The notes beneath the pieces were generated by a model. That model made no database searches. It was not told where the DNA came from and saw only the letters and a list, made by a program, of their open reading frames with translations. Source: Chitinimonas koreensis (GTDB lineage Bacteria; Pseudomonadota; Gammaproteobacteria; Burkholderiales; Chitinimonadaceae). Taken from it: 64,000 nucleotides of DNA. The DNA is taken from positions 2,753,001-2,817,000 of the forward strand of contig NZ_CP060704.1 of the NCBI RefSeq assembly GCF_014353015.1, written 5' to 3'. The position numbers and the translations under genes were made by a program. Below, in pieces: positions 41,087 to 49,409 of the stretch. Positions within the stretch are counted from its first letter, which is position 1; every line of letters begins with the position of its first letter.

Positions 41087-42019
41087 TCAATACAGCACGC
41101 GCTTGGCCTCGGGCTGGTCGATGTTGGCCTTGGTGACCAGCACCACGCCGGTGTCGAGCTGCCGGGCGACCTTCTGGCCGGCCAGGATGGCCGCCACCGT
41201 CTTCACGCCGAGCTCGCCCATCTGGTAGGAACCCTGCACCGCGGTGCCGTCGAGCGTGCCGTCGCGGACGAAGCCCTGCAGGTCGGCGTTGCCGTCGAAG
41301 CCGATCGCCGCCACCTTGCCGGCCTTGCCCGACTGCACCAGCGCGCGGCCCATGCCGACCGCGGTCGGCTCGTTGGCGCCGAAGATGCCCTTGAGATCGG
41401 GATTGGAGGCCAGCACGTCGGTGGTCTGGTTCAGCGCGGTGGCCATCTGCGACTGCGAGTAGAACGGGCCGACGATCCTGATCTTCGAGTTCTTCTCCAG
41501 ATAGCGCTTGAAGCCCCCTACCCGGCCGAGCTCGGAACCGGCGCCGGCGACGTAGGACATGATGGCGACCTTGCCCTCGGTGCCGATCTTCGCGATCAGC
41601 GCCTTGGCGCACAGCTCGCCGGCCAGCCGGTTGTCGGTGGCGAGGAAGGACTGGTAGTAGCTGCGGCCGGAGTCGGACACCAGCGAATCGATCAGCACCA
41701 CCGGGATGCGCGCCTCCCAGGCCTTCTTGATCGCCGGGATCAGCGCGTCCGGGTCGGACGGCGCGAGCACGATGCCGGCCACCTTGCGGTTGACCGCGTT
41801 CTCGACCAGGCCGACCTGGTCGGCGATGGCCGATTCGCTGGCCGGGCCCTGGAAGCTCAGGGTATGGCCCTTGACCGCCTTGATGCCGTCGTTGGCGCCC
41901 TTCTGCACGTTTTGCCAGAAGGTCGAATTGGTGGTCTTGACGATCACCGCGATTTCGCCGGCCTGGGCGAGGCCGGTGGCCAGCAGGACGGCCAGCAGGC
42001 CGCGGATCGTGGGTTTCAT
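41087..42019 (-). CDS. ABC sugar transporter substrate-binding protein (CUT2, ribose type)
   Basis: Periplasmic binding protein of 310 residues, RbsB-like. Signal peptide LLAVLLATGLAQA, then GEIAVIVKTTNSTFWQNVQKG. Typical segments are VAGIVLAPSDPDAL, RIPVVLIDS and KGIFGANEPTAVGMGRAL. Ligand specificity cannot be read directly. The companion permease and ATPase, and the fucose catabolic genes in the same minus-strand run, make L-fucose the best guess. Start ATG 42019 follows AAGGAGAC. Confidence 0.9.
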   Translation of the reverse strand: MKPTIRGLLAVLLATGLAQAGEIAVIVKTTNSTFWQNVQKGANDGIKAVKGHTLSFQGPASESAIADQVGLVENAVNRKVAGIVLAPSDPDALIPAIKKAWEARIPVVLIDSLVSDSGRSYYQSFLATDNRLAGELCAKALIAKIGTEGKVAIMSYVAGAGSELGRVGGFKRYLEKNSKIRIVGPFYSQSQMATALNQTTDVLASNPDLKGIFGANEPTAVGMGRALVQSGKAGKVAAIGFDGNADLQGFVRDGTLDGTAVQGSYQMGELGVKTVAAILAGQKVARQLDTGVVLVTKANIDQPEAKRVLY

Positions 42020-42069
42020 GGTGTTGTCTCCTTGTGGGTGGAATTCCGGTAGGCCGTCGTTCGCTGCCT

Positions 42070-42110
42070 GGTTGATGTAGGTCGGGCTTTACGCCCGACC
42101 TACATCAACC
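42070..42110. repeat. REP-like palindrome, family B
   Basis: 17-bp perfect arms GTTGATGTAGGTCGGGC and the inverse, 5-base loop. The hairpin sits between the permease and binding-protein genes and may act on their shared transcript. Confidence 0.85.
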
Positions 42111-42118
42111 GATCACCG

Positions 42119-42185
42119 CAAGAGCGGCTTCAGCCGCGAACAGTTGATCAATACGCAATGCATTCGCGGCTGAAGCCGCTCCTAC
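42119..42185. repeat. REP-like palindrome, family A
   Basis: Arms AGCGGCTTCAGCCGCGAA and TTCGCGGCTGAAGCCGCT, just before the permease stop codon. Confidence 0.88.
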
Positions 42186-42197
42186 GGATGCAGCGCC

Positions 42198-43186
42198 CTA
42201 GCGCCGGTTGCGCACCTGGTCGATCCAGACCGTGAACAGGATCACCAGCCCGATCACGATCTGCTGGGTGAAGGCCGATACGCCGTTCATGTTCAGGCCG
42301 TTGCGCAGGATGCCGATCACGAAGGCGCCGATCAGCGTGCCGGAGATGGTGCCGACGCCGCCGATCAGCGAGGTGCCGCCGATCACTGCGGCGGCGATCG
42401 CGTCGAGCTCGTACATCACACCCTCGTTGGGCTGGGCCGTCACCAGCCGCGACATCAGCACGCAGCCGGCCAGGCCGGCCAGGGCGCCGGACAGCAGGTA
42501 GGCGAAGGTGGTGACGCCGTCGACGCGCACGCCCGACAGCCGGGCCGCCTCGGCATTGGAGCCGACCGCGTAGAGGTGGCGGCCGAGCACGGTGCGGGTC
42601 AGCAGCAGCGAGACGCCGACCGCCAGCACGATCATCAGCAGCACCGGGTAGGGAATGCCGGGGAAGATCACGTCGGGAAAGCCCATCGCGTCGATCTCGA
42701 CCACCCGGCCCAGCGCGCCGTTGCCCAGCGCGGCGAAGTCCTCGCCCAGGCCCGATACGGCGCGCGCGCCGGTCAGCTGCAGCGCCACCCCGCGCGCCAC
42801 CAGCATCATGCCGAGCGTGGCGATGAAGGGCGGCAGCCTGAGCCGGGTCACGCACAGGCCGTTGACCAGGCCGCACAGCGCGCCGACCAGCACGCCGCCG
42901 AGCATGGCCGGCGGCACCGCCCAGCCGGCTTCCTTGACCAGCAGCGCGGCCGCCACGCCCGACAGCGCCAGCACCGAGCCGACCGACAGGTCGATGCCGC
43001 CGGTGATGATCACGCAGGTGGCGCCGATGCCGAGGAAGCCGATCGAGGTCACCTGCAGCGCCACCGTCATGCCGTTGCCGACGCTGAAGAAGGCGTCGCT
43101 GGTCAGCGAGAACACCAGCACCAGCAGCAGCAGGCTCGCCAGCGCGGCGAATTTCTGGATCAGGTCTTTTTGTCGGGCGTGAGCAT
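42198..43186 (-). CDS. ABC sugar transporter permease (CUT2, ribose type; apparent frameshift near start)
   Basis: RbsC-like permease with about eight to ten hydrophobic segments. Conserved parts are ITGGIDLSVGSVLALSG, LRLPPFIATLGMMLVARG, GRHLYAVGSNAEAARLSGV and LIGGVGTISGTLIGAFVI. The ATG at 43186 (MLTPDKK) has a good position, but its frame hits TGA. The real frame continues LIQKFAALASLLLLVLVFSL. One missing base near 43165 (GACC for GGACC on the minus strand) joins them to give 329 residues. The alternative is a shorter protein from an internal start at 43121. Confidence 0.87.
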
Positions 43187-43222
43187 GGTCGGGTTCGGGT
43201 CGTGTGAAGCGATTGAGGTTCT

Positions 43223-43290
43223 GTAGGAGCGGCTTCAGCCGCGAATGGTGGTCATGCCACCGTCGCTTTCGCGGCTGAAGCCGCTCCTAC
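43223..43290. repeat. REP-like palindrome, family A
   Basis: Complete arms. The spacer TGGTGGTCATGCCACC forms its own small hairpin. The right arm overlaps the ATPase stop codon. Confidence 0.9.
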
Positions 43291-44858
43291 GGGGCGTGCG
43301 GCCCGGACGGCGGCGGCGCGGCGCGGCGGCCCGAGGCGTACTGCATGATTTCTTCCTGGCTGGTGTCGCGCGTCGCGAGCGTCGCGGCGATGCGGCCCTC
43401 GTGGAACACCGCGACGCGGTCGGTCAGGCCGAGAATCTCGGGCAGCTCCGAGCTGATCAGCACCACGCCGATGCCCTGCGCCGCCAGTTGGTCCATCAGC
43501 TGGTAGATGGCGAACTTGGCGCCGACGTCGATGCCGCGGGTGGGCTCGTCGAAGAAGATCACCCGCGACTCGCGGAACAGCCACTTGGCGATCGCCACCT
43601 TCTGCTGGTTGCCGCCCGACAACAGCCTGGCCACCTGGAGCGGCGACGGCGTCTTGATGCCGAGCACGTCGATGTAGCGCTGCGCCACCGCCAGCTCCTC
43701 GTTCGCGCGGATGAAGCCGAGCCGGCCGGACACCGCGCCCATGCGCGCCTGGGTGACGTTGTGGGCGACCGGCAGCTTGATCGACAGCCCGTCGGCCTTG
43801 CGGTCTTCCGACAGGTAGGCGAGCCCGGCCGCGATGGCGTCGACCGGCGACGCGATGCGCAACGGCTTGCCGGCCAGCTTCACCGTGCCGGCGTCGCGGC
43901 GGTCGGCGCCGAACACCGCCCGGGCGACCTCGCTGCGGCCGGCGCCCATCAGGCCGGCGAAGCCGAGGATCTCGCCGCGCCGCAATTCGAAGTCGACCGG
44001 CCCGAAGTCCGGCGCGCGGCGCAGACCCTCGACCGACAGCAGCACCTCGGCGGTCGGCACCGAGCGGCGCGGCGGAAAGTGGTCCTGCAGGGGCCGGCCG
44101 ACCATCGCCGCGACGATGCGGTCGACCGAGGTGGCGGCGAAATCGTCGCTGGCGACGCGGCGGCCGTCGCGCAGCACGGTGACGCGGTCGACGATGCGGG
44201 CCATCTCGTCGAGCCGGTGCGAGATGTAGACGATGCCGACGCCGTCCCGGCGCAGCGCGTGGATCAGCGCGAACAGGCGCTCGGTCTCGGACTCGGTCAG
44301 CGACGAGGTCGGCTCGTCCATGATCAGCACCTCGGCGTCGAGCGACAGCGCCTTGCCGATCTCGACCATCTGCTGCTGCGCCACCGACAGCGTGGCCACC
44401 AGCTGTTCGGGCCGCAGCGCGAGGCCGAGCCGGTCGAGCCAGTGCCGGGCGTCGCGACGCAGCTTCGCCCGGTCGATGAAACCGGCGCGGCGCGGTTCGC
44501 GCGCCAGGAACAGGTTCTCGGCCACCGACAGCCGCGGCACCAGGTTCAGCTCCTGGTGGATCATCGCGATGCCGGCGCGCTGGGCATCCAGCGTCGAGCC
44601 GAAGCGGCGCTCGGCGCCGCGGTGGACGATGCGGCCGGCGTCGGGCTGGTACAGCCCGCTCATCACCTTCATCAGCGTCGACTTGCCGGCGCCGTTCTCG
44701 CCGCAGACGGCATGCACCTCGCCGCGCCGCAGCGCGAAGTCGACGCCGTCGAGCGCCAGCACGCCGGGGAAGCGCTTGGTCACGCCGTGCAGCGAGAGCA
44801 CCGGTTCGCCGGACCGGACGGCGGACGGCAAGGCGGACGGGATGGCAGCGAGCTTCAT
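43287..44858 (-). CDS. ABC sugar transporter ATP-binding protein (CUT2, ribose type)
   Basis: RbsA-like tandem ATPase of 523 residues. First half: Walker A GENGAGKSTLMKVMSG near residue 53, signature TLSVAQQQMVEIGKAL, Walker B LIMDEPTSSL. Second half: a degenerate Walker A GLMGAGRSEVARAVFG, signature LLSGGNQQKVAIAKWL, Walker B VIFFDEPTRGIDVG. The degenerate second site is usual for CUT2 ATPases. ATG 44858 is used because the frame upstream belongs to the overlapping hydrolase region. It stops 101 bases before the permease start, with a REP in between, and is 10 bases downstream of the FAH gene. Confidence 0.94.
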   Translation of the reverse strand: MKLAAIPSALPSAVRSGEPVLSLHGVTKRFPGVLALDGVDFALRRGEVHAVCGENGAGKSTLMKVMSGLYQPDAGRIVHRGAERRFGSTLDAQRAGIAMIHQELNLVPRLSVAENLFLAREPRRAGFIDRAKLRRDARHWLDRLGLALRPEQLVATLSVAQQQMVEIGKALSLDAEVLIMDEPTSSLTESETERLFALIHALRRDGVGIVYISHRLDEMARIVDRVTVLRDGRRVASDDFAATSVDRIVAAMVGRPLQDHFPPRRSVPTAEVLLSVEGLRRAPDFGPVDFELRRGEILGFAGLMGAGRSEVARAVFGADRRDAGTVKLAGKPLRIASPVDAIAAGLAYLSEDRKADGLSIKLPVAHNVTQARMGAVSGRLGFIRANEELAVAQRYIDVLGIKTPSPLQVARLLSGGNQQKVAIAKWLFRESRVIFFDEPTRGIDVGAKFAIYQLMDQLAAQGIGVVLISSELPEILGLTDRVAVFHEGRIAATLATRDTSQEEIMQYASGRRAAPPPSGPHAP

Positions 44859-44868
44859 GGCGCGCGGC

Positions 44869-45719
44869 TCAACGGGTCCACTCGACGCAGGTCTGGCGCT
44901 GTTCGCCCAGGCCGGCAATGCCGACGCGCATCGTGTCGCCGGCGCGCAGGTACCACGGCTCGGGCTTCTGCCCCAGGCCGACGCCGGGCGGCGTGCCGGT
45001 GCTGATCACGTCGCCGGGGTTCAGCGTCATGAAGCGGCTGATGTAGGACACCAGCTGTTCGATGCGGAACACGATCTGGTCGGTATTGCTGTCCTGCACC
45101 CGGCGGCCGTTCACCTCGAGCCACAGCGGCAGCGCATGCGGGTCCGGCACCTCGTCGCGGGTCACCAGCCAGGGGCCGATCGGCGAGAAGGTGTCGCAGC
45201 CCTTGCCCTTGTCCCACTGGCCGGCGCGCTCGAGCTGGAACTCGCGTTCGGAGATGTCGTTGACCACCACGTAGCCGGCCACGTGGTCGAGCGCTTCGGC
45301 CTCCTCGACGTAGCGCGCGGTGCGGCCGATCACCACGCCGAGCTCCACCTCCCAGTCGGTCTTGACCGAGTCGCGCGGGATCACCACCTGGTCGTCCGGG
45401 CCGATGATCGAGCTGGTCGCCTTCATGAACAGCACCGGCTCGGGCGGGATCGGCATGCCCGATTCGGCGGCGTGGTCGGCGTAGTTGAGGCCGACGCAGA
45501 CGATCTTGCCGATGCCGGCCAGCGGGCAGCCGATGCGCGCGCCGGGCTCGGCCAGGGGCAGCCGTTCGACGTCGAGCGCGGCCAGCGCGGCCAGCGTGCG
45601 CGGCGCGAGCTGGGCCGGGCCAGGTCGGGCAGCAGCATCGAGAGGTCGCGGACCCGGCCGTCGCGATCGAGGATGCCGGCCTTCTCGGAGCCGGCGGGGC
45701 CGTAGCGGAGCAGTTTCAT
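44869..45719 (-). CDS. FAH-family hydrolase, probable 2,4-diketo-3-deoxy-L-fuconate hydrolase (apparent frameshift)
   Basis: Cleaves the acylpyruvate at the end of the L-fucose oxidation pathway to pyruvate and L-lactate (family knowledge). Starts at ATG 45719 as MKLLRYGPAGSEKAGILDRDG. After LLPDLAR near 45616 the frame is lost and regained as AQLAPRTLAALAALDVERLPL. Adding one base in the GGG run gives 283 residues. The FAH fold shows IVCVGLNYADHAAESG, the metal-binding WEVELGVVIG and YVVVNDISEREFQL, and the C-terminal GDVISTGTPPGVGLG. Placement between the mutarotase and the CUT2 ATPase supports the fucose assignment over other acylpyruvases. Confidence 0.85.
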
Positions 45720-45768
45720 GGGGACTCTCTGTATCCAGTTTCAAAATCGGTCGGCGCCGCATGCTCTT

Positions 45769-45836
45769 GTAGGAGCGGCTTCAGCCGCGAATGGTGGAGA
45801 TGCCACCGGCGCTTTCGCGGCTGAAGCCGCTCCTAC
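45769..45836. repeat. REP-like palindrome, family A
   Basis: Complete copy whose spacer TGGTGGAGATGCCACC resembles that of the 43223 copy and also forms a small hairpin. Confidence 0.9.
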
Positions 45837-45861
45837 GGAGGGCGCATCGGCGCCGATGCGT

Positions 45862-46191
45862 TCAATCCATGTGGAACACCCGTTCCATCGGCGCCCAGTG
45901 CTCGCCCTCGGCGCGGCTCTCAAGCGGCGCCTGGCACGGCCCGCACAGCGCCCACCAGCGGCGGGTGGCCTCGCGTTCGGCGATCCTGCGCATGTCGGCG
46001 GCGAAATCGTCGCCGTGGTACTCCCAGTAACCGAACAGCAGGTTCTCCGGCTCGCGCAGGAAGATGCTGTAGTTGCGGACCTTGGCCGCCGCGAGGCAGG
46101 CCAGGATCTCGGGCCAGACCGCCGCGTGCAGCCGCTTGTATTCGGCGATGTGCTCCGGCCGGATGCCGATCACCATGCCCATCCGTTGCAT
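45862..46191 (-). CDS. L-rhamnose/L-fucose mutarotase family protein
   Basis: Interconverts alpha and beta anomers of 6-deoxy-L-sugars, 109 residues, RhaM-like (COG3254). Diagnostic segments are YKRLHAAVWPEILACL, NYSIFL, LLFGYWEYHGDDFAADM and the C-terminal WAPMERVFHMD. ATG 46191 follows GGAAGGAAAC; an internal ATG 9 bases downstream is possible. Since no rhamnose genes are near and the neighbours are fucose enzymes, it probably supplies the correct L-fucose anomer to the dehydrogenase. Confidence 0.88.
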   Translation of the reverse strand: MQRMGMVIGIRPEHIAEYKRLHAAVWPEILACLAAAKVRNYSIFLREPENLLFGYWEYHGDDFAADMRRIAEREATRRWWALCGPCQAPLESRAEGEHWAPMERVFHMD

Positions 46192-46261
46192 CGATGTTTC
46201 CTTCCTACCTGTAGAGACTGTCATCTCCGTCAAGCGGCAGCGAGAAGCGCAACCAAGGGAC

Positions 46262-46385
46262 TTTCACCGCAGAGGACGCCGAGGACGCGGAGAAAGGCAG
46301 ACTGATCGGTAGAGCAGTTGCTCGCCCCGATATACAGCCCTGTGCGAGCGGACCTTCCTCCGTGTCCTCGGCGTCCTCCGCGGTG
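46262..46385. repeat. Inverted repeat of GGACGCCGAGGACGC type
   Basis: Left arm CACCGCAGAGGACGCCGAGG (46267-46286) and right arm CCTCGGCGTCCTCCGCGGTG (46365-46384) are near-perfect inverse copies, about 80 bases apart, between the mutarotase and the lactonase. Looks like a dispersed non-coding repeat rather than a gene. Confidence 0.7.
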
Positions 46386-46431
46386 CATCTTTTCGTCCAT
46401 CGCTCCAGCAAATCCCCCAGTTCCCCCAACC

Positions 46432-46455
46432 ATTCGCGGCTAAAGCCGCTCCTAC
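46432..46455. repeat. REP half-unit, family A
   Basis: Single arm ATTCGCGGCTAAAGCCGCTC, without the inverse partner nearby. Confidence 0.75.
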
Positions 46456-46465
46456 GGCCCCGTCC

Positions 46466-47294
46466 CTATTCGACCGCCAGCCGGTAGAACGCCGCCGCAT
46501 TGGCGCCCGGATGCCGTCCACGCCGGTGCGGCCGGCCAGCAGCGCCTCGGTCGCCGCGCACCAGGCGGCGTAGTCGGCCACCTCGTTCAGCACCGGCCAG
46601 TCGCTGCCCCACATCAGCCGCTCGGGCCCGAACCAGCCGAGCAGGCAGGCGAGGTAGGCCTGCAGCGGCGCGCCGCGCCAGCCCGGCCCGGCCTCGGTCG
46701 CCAGGCCCGACAGCTTGCAGTGCACATTGGGCAGCGCCGCCAGCGCGGCCATGCCCTGGCGCCAGTCCGCCGCCGGGCGGCAGCAGCGGCCGGCTTGGCG
46801 GCATGGTCGATCACCACCGGCAGGCGGCGATGGCGGCGGGCGAAGCGCAGCAGGTGCGGCAGGTGGTTCGGCCGCACCAGCGCGTCGAACGTCAGCCCGT
46901 GCTCGATCAGCGCGGCGGCGGCCGGATCGAGCGCCGGGTCGGCGATCCAGGCGGGGTCGGCCAGGCCTTGCAGCATCGGCCGCACGCCCTTGAACTTGGG
47001 ATGGCGCGCCAGCCGCGCGATCTCGGCCGGCGCCCGGGGCGACTCGAGGTCGACCCAGCCGACCACGCCGAGGATGAAGTCGTGCGCATCGGCCAGCCCG
47101 AGCAGGTAGTCGTTCTCGTCCGCCGCCGGCCGCACCTGCACCAGCACCGTGCCGGCCACGCCGTGCGCGCGCAGCAGCGGCGCCAGCTCGGCCGGGCCGA
47201 AATCGCGGTACAGCGCCGGTATCTCCGGCGTCGGCCAGCCGTAGTCGGCGCGGCCGAGCTGCCAGCAATGCTGATGGGCGTCGATGCGCAGCAT
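46466..47294 (-). CDS. Amidohydrolase 2 family, probable L-fuconolactonase (two apparent frameshifts)
   Basis: Opens L-fucono-lactone to L-fuconate. Begins MLRIDAHQHCWQLGRADYGW, with the metal-binding HQH near residue 7. The middle has VGWVDLESPRAPAEIARLA, and PVVIDHAAKP carries a conserved metal/catalytic His. The reading then changes frame near 46776 to DWRQGMAALAALPNVHCKLSG, with MWGSDWPVLNE as the C-terminal Asp motif. It changes again near 46507 to finish GANAAAFYRLAVE. Each break needs one added base, in a C or G run. Two added bases give 276 residues, normal for the family. It sits 7 bases from the aldo/keto reductase stop, in one operon. Confidence 0.85.
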
Positions 47295-47301
47295 GGCAGC
47301 C

Positions 47302-48318
47302 TCAGGCCGGCACCGGCGCAGCCGGATCGAGCAGGCCCTGCGCGCGCAGCGCCTGCCAGAAGGCGGCCGGGATCGGCCGCTCGAACCAGTCGATGTTCTG
47401 CCGCAGCTGGGCCGCGCTGCGGCCGCCGGGCAGGCAGCTGGCGACCGCCGGATGGGCCAGCGGGAACTGCAGCGCGGCGGCCGGCAGCGGCACGTCGAAC
47501 TGCGCGCAGACCGCCTCCAGCGCCGCCACGCGCTCGATCACCTCGGCCGGCGCCTCGGCGTAGTTGAACTTGCGGTTGCCCTTGACGCCGCCGGCCAGGA
47601 TGCCGGAATTGAACGGCCCGCCGAGCAGGATGCCGACGCCGCGGGCCACGCAGGCCTCGAGCAAGGGCGACAGCGTCTGCTGCTCCAGCAGCGTGTAGCG
47701 GCCGGCCAGCAGCGTGCAGTCGAGGTCGAACTCGCGCATCGCGTCCCACACCGCTTCCCACTCGTTGACGCCGAGGCCGACCGCCTTGACCTGGCCCGAG
47801 CTGCGCAATTCGTCGAGCGCCCTGAAGCCGCCGCCGTCGGTGAGCTGGCGCCAGTAGCGGTCGTGCAGCGCGCCGTGGGTGAGCCGGCCGATGTCGTGCA
47901 CCAGCAGGATGTCGATGCGGTCCATGCCCAGCCGCTGCTGGCTGTCCTCGAACGAGCGCAGGATGGCGTCGTGGCGGTAGTCGTAGACCGGCGCGAACGG
48001 CAGCGGATCGACCCAGCCGTTCGCTTCCTTCGCCGCCGGCGCCGGCTTCATCAGCCGGCCGACCTTGGTCGACAGCACGAAGTCCCCGCGCGGGTAGTCG
48101 CGCAATGCCTGGCCGACGCGATGCTCGGAACGGGTATGGCCGTAGTACGGCGCGGTGTCGAAGTAGCGCACGCCGGCGTCCCAGGCGCCGCGCAGCGCGG
48201 CCTCGGCCTCGGCGTCGGAGGTGGCGCGGTAGAGGCCGGCCAGCGGCGCGCAGCCGAGGCCGAACACCCCGATATCGAGGCCGCTCTTGCCCAATGGGCG
48301 GGTGTCGGTGGATTTCAT
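47302..48318 (-). CDS. Aldo/keto reductase, probable L-fucose dehydrogenase
   Basis: NAD(P)-dependent oxidation of L-fucose to L-fucono-lactone, first step of the non-phosphorylating pathway. 338 residues with an AKR barrel: LGLGVFGLGCAPLAGLY-like start, FDTAPYYGHTRSEHRVG with the catalytic Asp and Tyr near residue 55, DFVLSTKVGRL with the catalytic Lys, DILLVHDIG with the His. The subgroup (D-threo-aldose 1-dehydrogenase/fucose dehydrogenase) is recognised by SEHRVGQAL and GLGVNEW. The adjacent lactonase and mutarotase support this assignment. Confidence 0.87.
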   Translation of the reverse strand: MKSTDTRPLGKSGLDIGVFGLGCAPLAGLYRATSDAEAEAALRGAWDAGVRYFDTAPYYGHTRSEHRVGQALRDYPRGDFVLSTKVGRLMKPAPAAKEANGWVDPLPFAPVYDYRHDAILRSFEDSQQRLGMDRIDILLVHDIGRLTHGALHDRYWRQLTDGGGFRALDELRSSGQVKAVGLGVNEWEAVWDAMREFDLDCTLLAGRYTLLEQQTLSPLLEACVARGVGILLGGPFNSGILAGGVKGNRKFNYAEAPAEVIERVAALEAVCAQFDVPLPAAALQFPLAHPAVASCLPGGRSAAQLRQNIDWFERPIPAAFWQALRAQGLLDPAAPVPA

Positions 48319-48366
48319 GGTCGTCTGTCGAATCCGATGTCGATGCCGTTGCGCCTGCCCCCGTCC

Positions 48367-48434
48367 GTAGGTCGAGCTTCATGCCCGACGGCGCTGCGGA
48401 TCGAGGCCGCTGTCGGGCATGAAGCCCGACCTAC
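48367..48434. repeat. REP-like palindrome, family B
   Basis: Arms GTAGGTCGAGCTTCATGCCC and GGGCATGAAGCCCGACCTAC around a GC-rich spacer, between the SDR and aldo/keto reductase genes. Confidence 0.85.
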
Positions 48435-48452
48435 CGAAATGCGCCTGTGCGG

Positions 48453-49193
48453 TCAGATCGTCACGCCGCCGTCGACCGAGTAGGCGCAGCCGGTGACGAA
48501 GGCCGATTCGTCCGAGGCGAGGAACAGCACCAGCGGCGCGATATCGTTCACAGAGGCCAGCCGGCCCATCGGCTGGCGCGCGACGAAGTCCTTCTCGGCC
48601 TGCACCGGATCGGCCGCGGCGGCGATGCGGCCGCGCAGCGACGGCGTGTCGACGGTGCCGGGGCAGACCGCATTGCAGCGGATGCCCTGCTTGACGAAGT
48701 CGGCGGCGATCGACTTGGTCAGCCCGATCACCGCCGCCTTGGTGGTGCCGTAGGCGCAGCGGTTCGGGAAGCCCTTGATGCTGGAGGCCATCGACGACAT
48801 GTTGACGATGCTGCCGCGGCCGGCGGCCAGCATGCCCGGCAGCACGGCGCGCGCCAGCCGGTACATCGAGGCGACGTTGAGCTCCCACGAGAACGCCCAG
48901 TCGTCCGCCCCGACTTCGAGCACCGTGCCGGTATGGACATGGCCGGCGCAGTTGAACAGCACGTCGACCGTGCCGATGCGCGCGACCAGCGCCTCGATGG
49001 CGGCCGGATCGGTGACGTCGAGCCGGGCGGCGCACAGGCCGGGCCGGCCGTGCAGATCGGCCAGCAGGCCTTCGTCGCGGTCGGTGGCCCACACCAGGGC
49101 GCCCTCGGCGGCCATCGCCAGCGCGCTGGCACGGCCGATGCCCTGGCCGGCGGCGGTGACCAGCACGGTCTTGCCTGCGAGTCGTTGGGTCAT
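48453..49193 (-). CDS. SDR-family oxidoreductase, probable 2-keto-3-deoxy-L-fuconate dehydrogenase
   Basis: Short-chain dehydrogenase of 246 residues. NAD-binding TAAGQGIGRASALAMAAEG near residue 13, NCAGH near 83, catalytic Ser in NMSSMASSIKG, and the YGTTKAAVIGLTKS Tyr-Lys pair near 145. DGGVTI closes the protein. In the L-fucose pathway it would oxidise 2-keto-3-deoxy-L-fuconate at C4 to the diketo acid cleaved by the FAH enzyme. ATG 49193 is chosen because of GGAGAG upstream, and the open frame before it is not family-like. Confidence 0.86.
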   Translation of the reverse strand: MTQRLAGKTVLVTAAGQGIGRASALAMAAEGALVWATDRDEGLLADLHGRPGLCAARLDVTDPAAIEALVARIGTVDVLFNCAGHVHTGTVLEVGADDWAFSWELNVASMYRLARAVLPGMLAAGRGSIVNMSSMASSIKGFPNRCAYGTTKAAVIGLTKSIAADFVKQGIRCNAVCPGTVDTPSLRGRIAAAADPVQAEKDFVARQPMGRLASVNDIAPLVLFLASDESAFVTGCAYSVDGGVTI

Positions 49194-49234
49194 GCCTGTC
49201 TCTCCGTGATGCCCTCGGGGCATTCTAATGAATC

Positions 49235-49248
49235 TGGTAGCGGTACCA
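49235..49248. promoter_or_regulatory. Palindromic operator candidate upstream of SDR
   Basis: TGGTAGCGGTACCA, palindromic except at the centre, 42 bases before the SDR start. Compatible with a LacI- or GntR-type site. Confidence 0.55.
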
Positions 49249-49297
49249 CATCGGTGCGAACGATCGGCCCACGCTGGCGCCAGACCGCTGCGCTGTT

Positions 49298-49386
49298 GTA
49301 GGAGCGGCTTTAGCCGCGAAAGCAATCGTTGCACTTCCAATAACCGCCGTGATGGCACCGGCCTTCGCGGCTGAAGCCGCTCCTAC
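49298..49386. repeat. REP-like palindrome, family A
   Basis: Arms separated by a longer spacer than usual, between the dehydratase and SDR genes. The left arm carries one substitution (GGCTTTAGCC). Confidence 0.87.
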
Positions 49387-49409
49387 GTTCTAACTATCGC
49401 GACTTCCGT

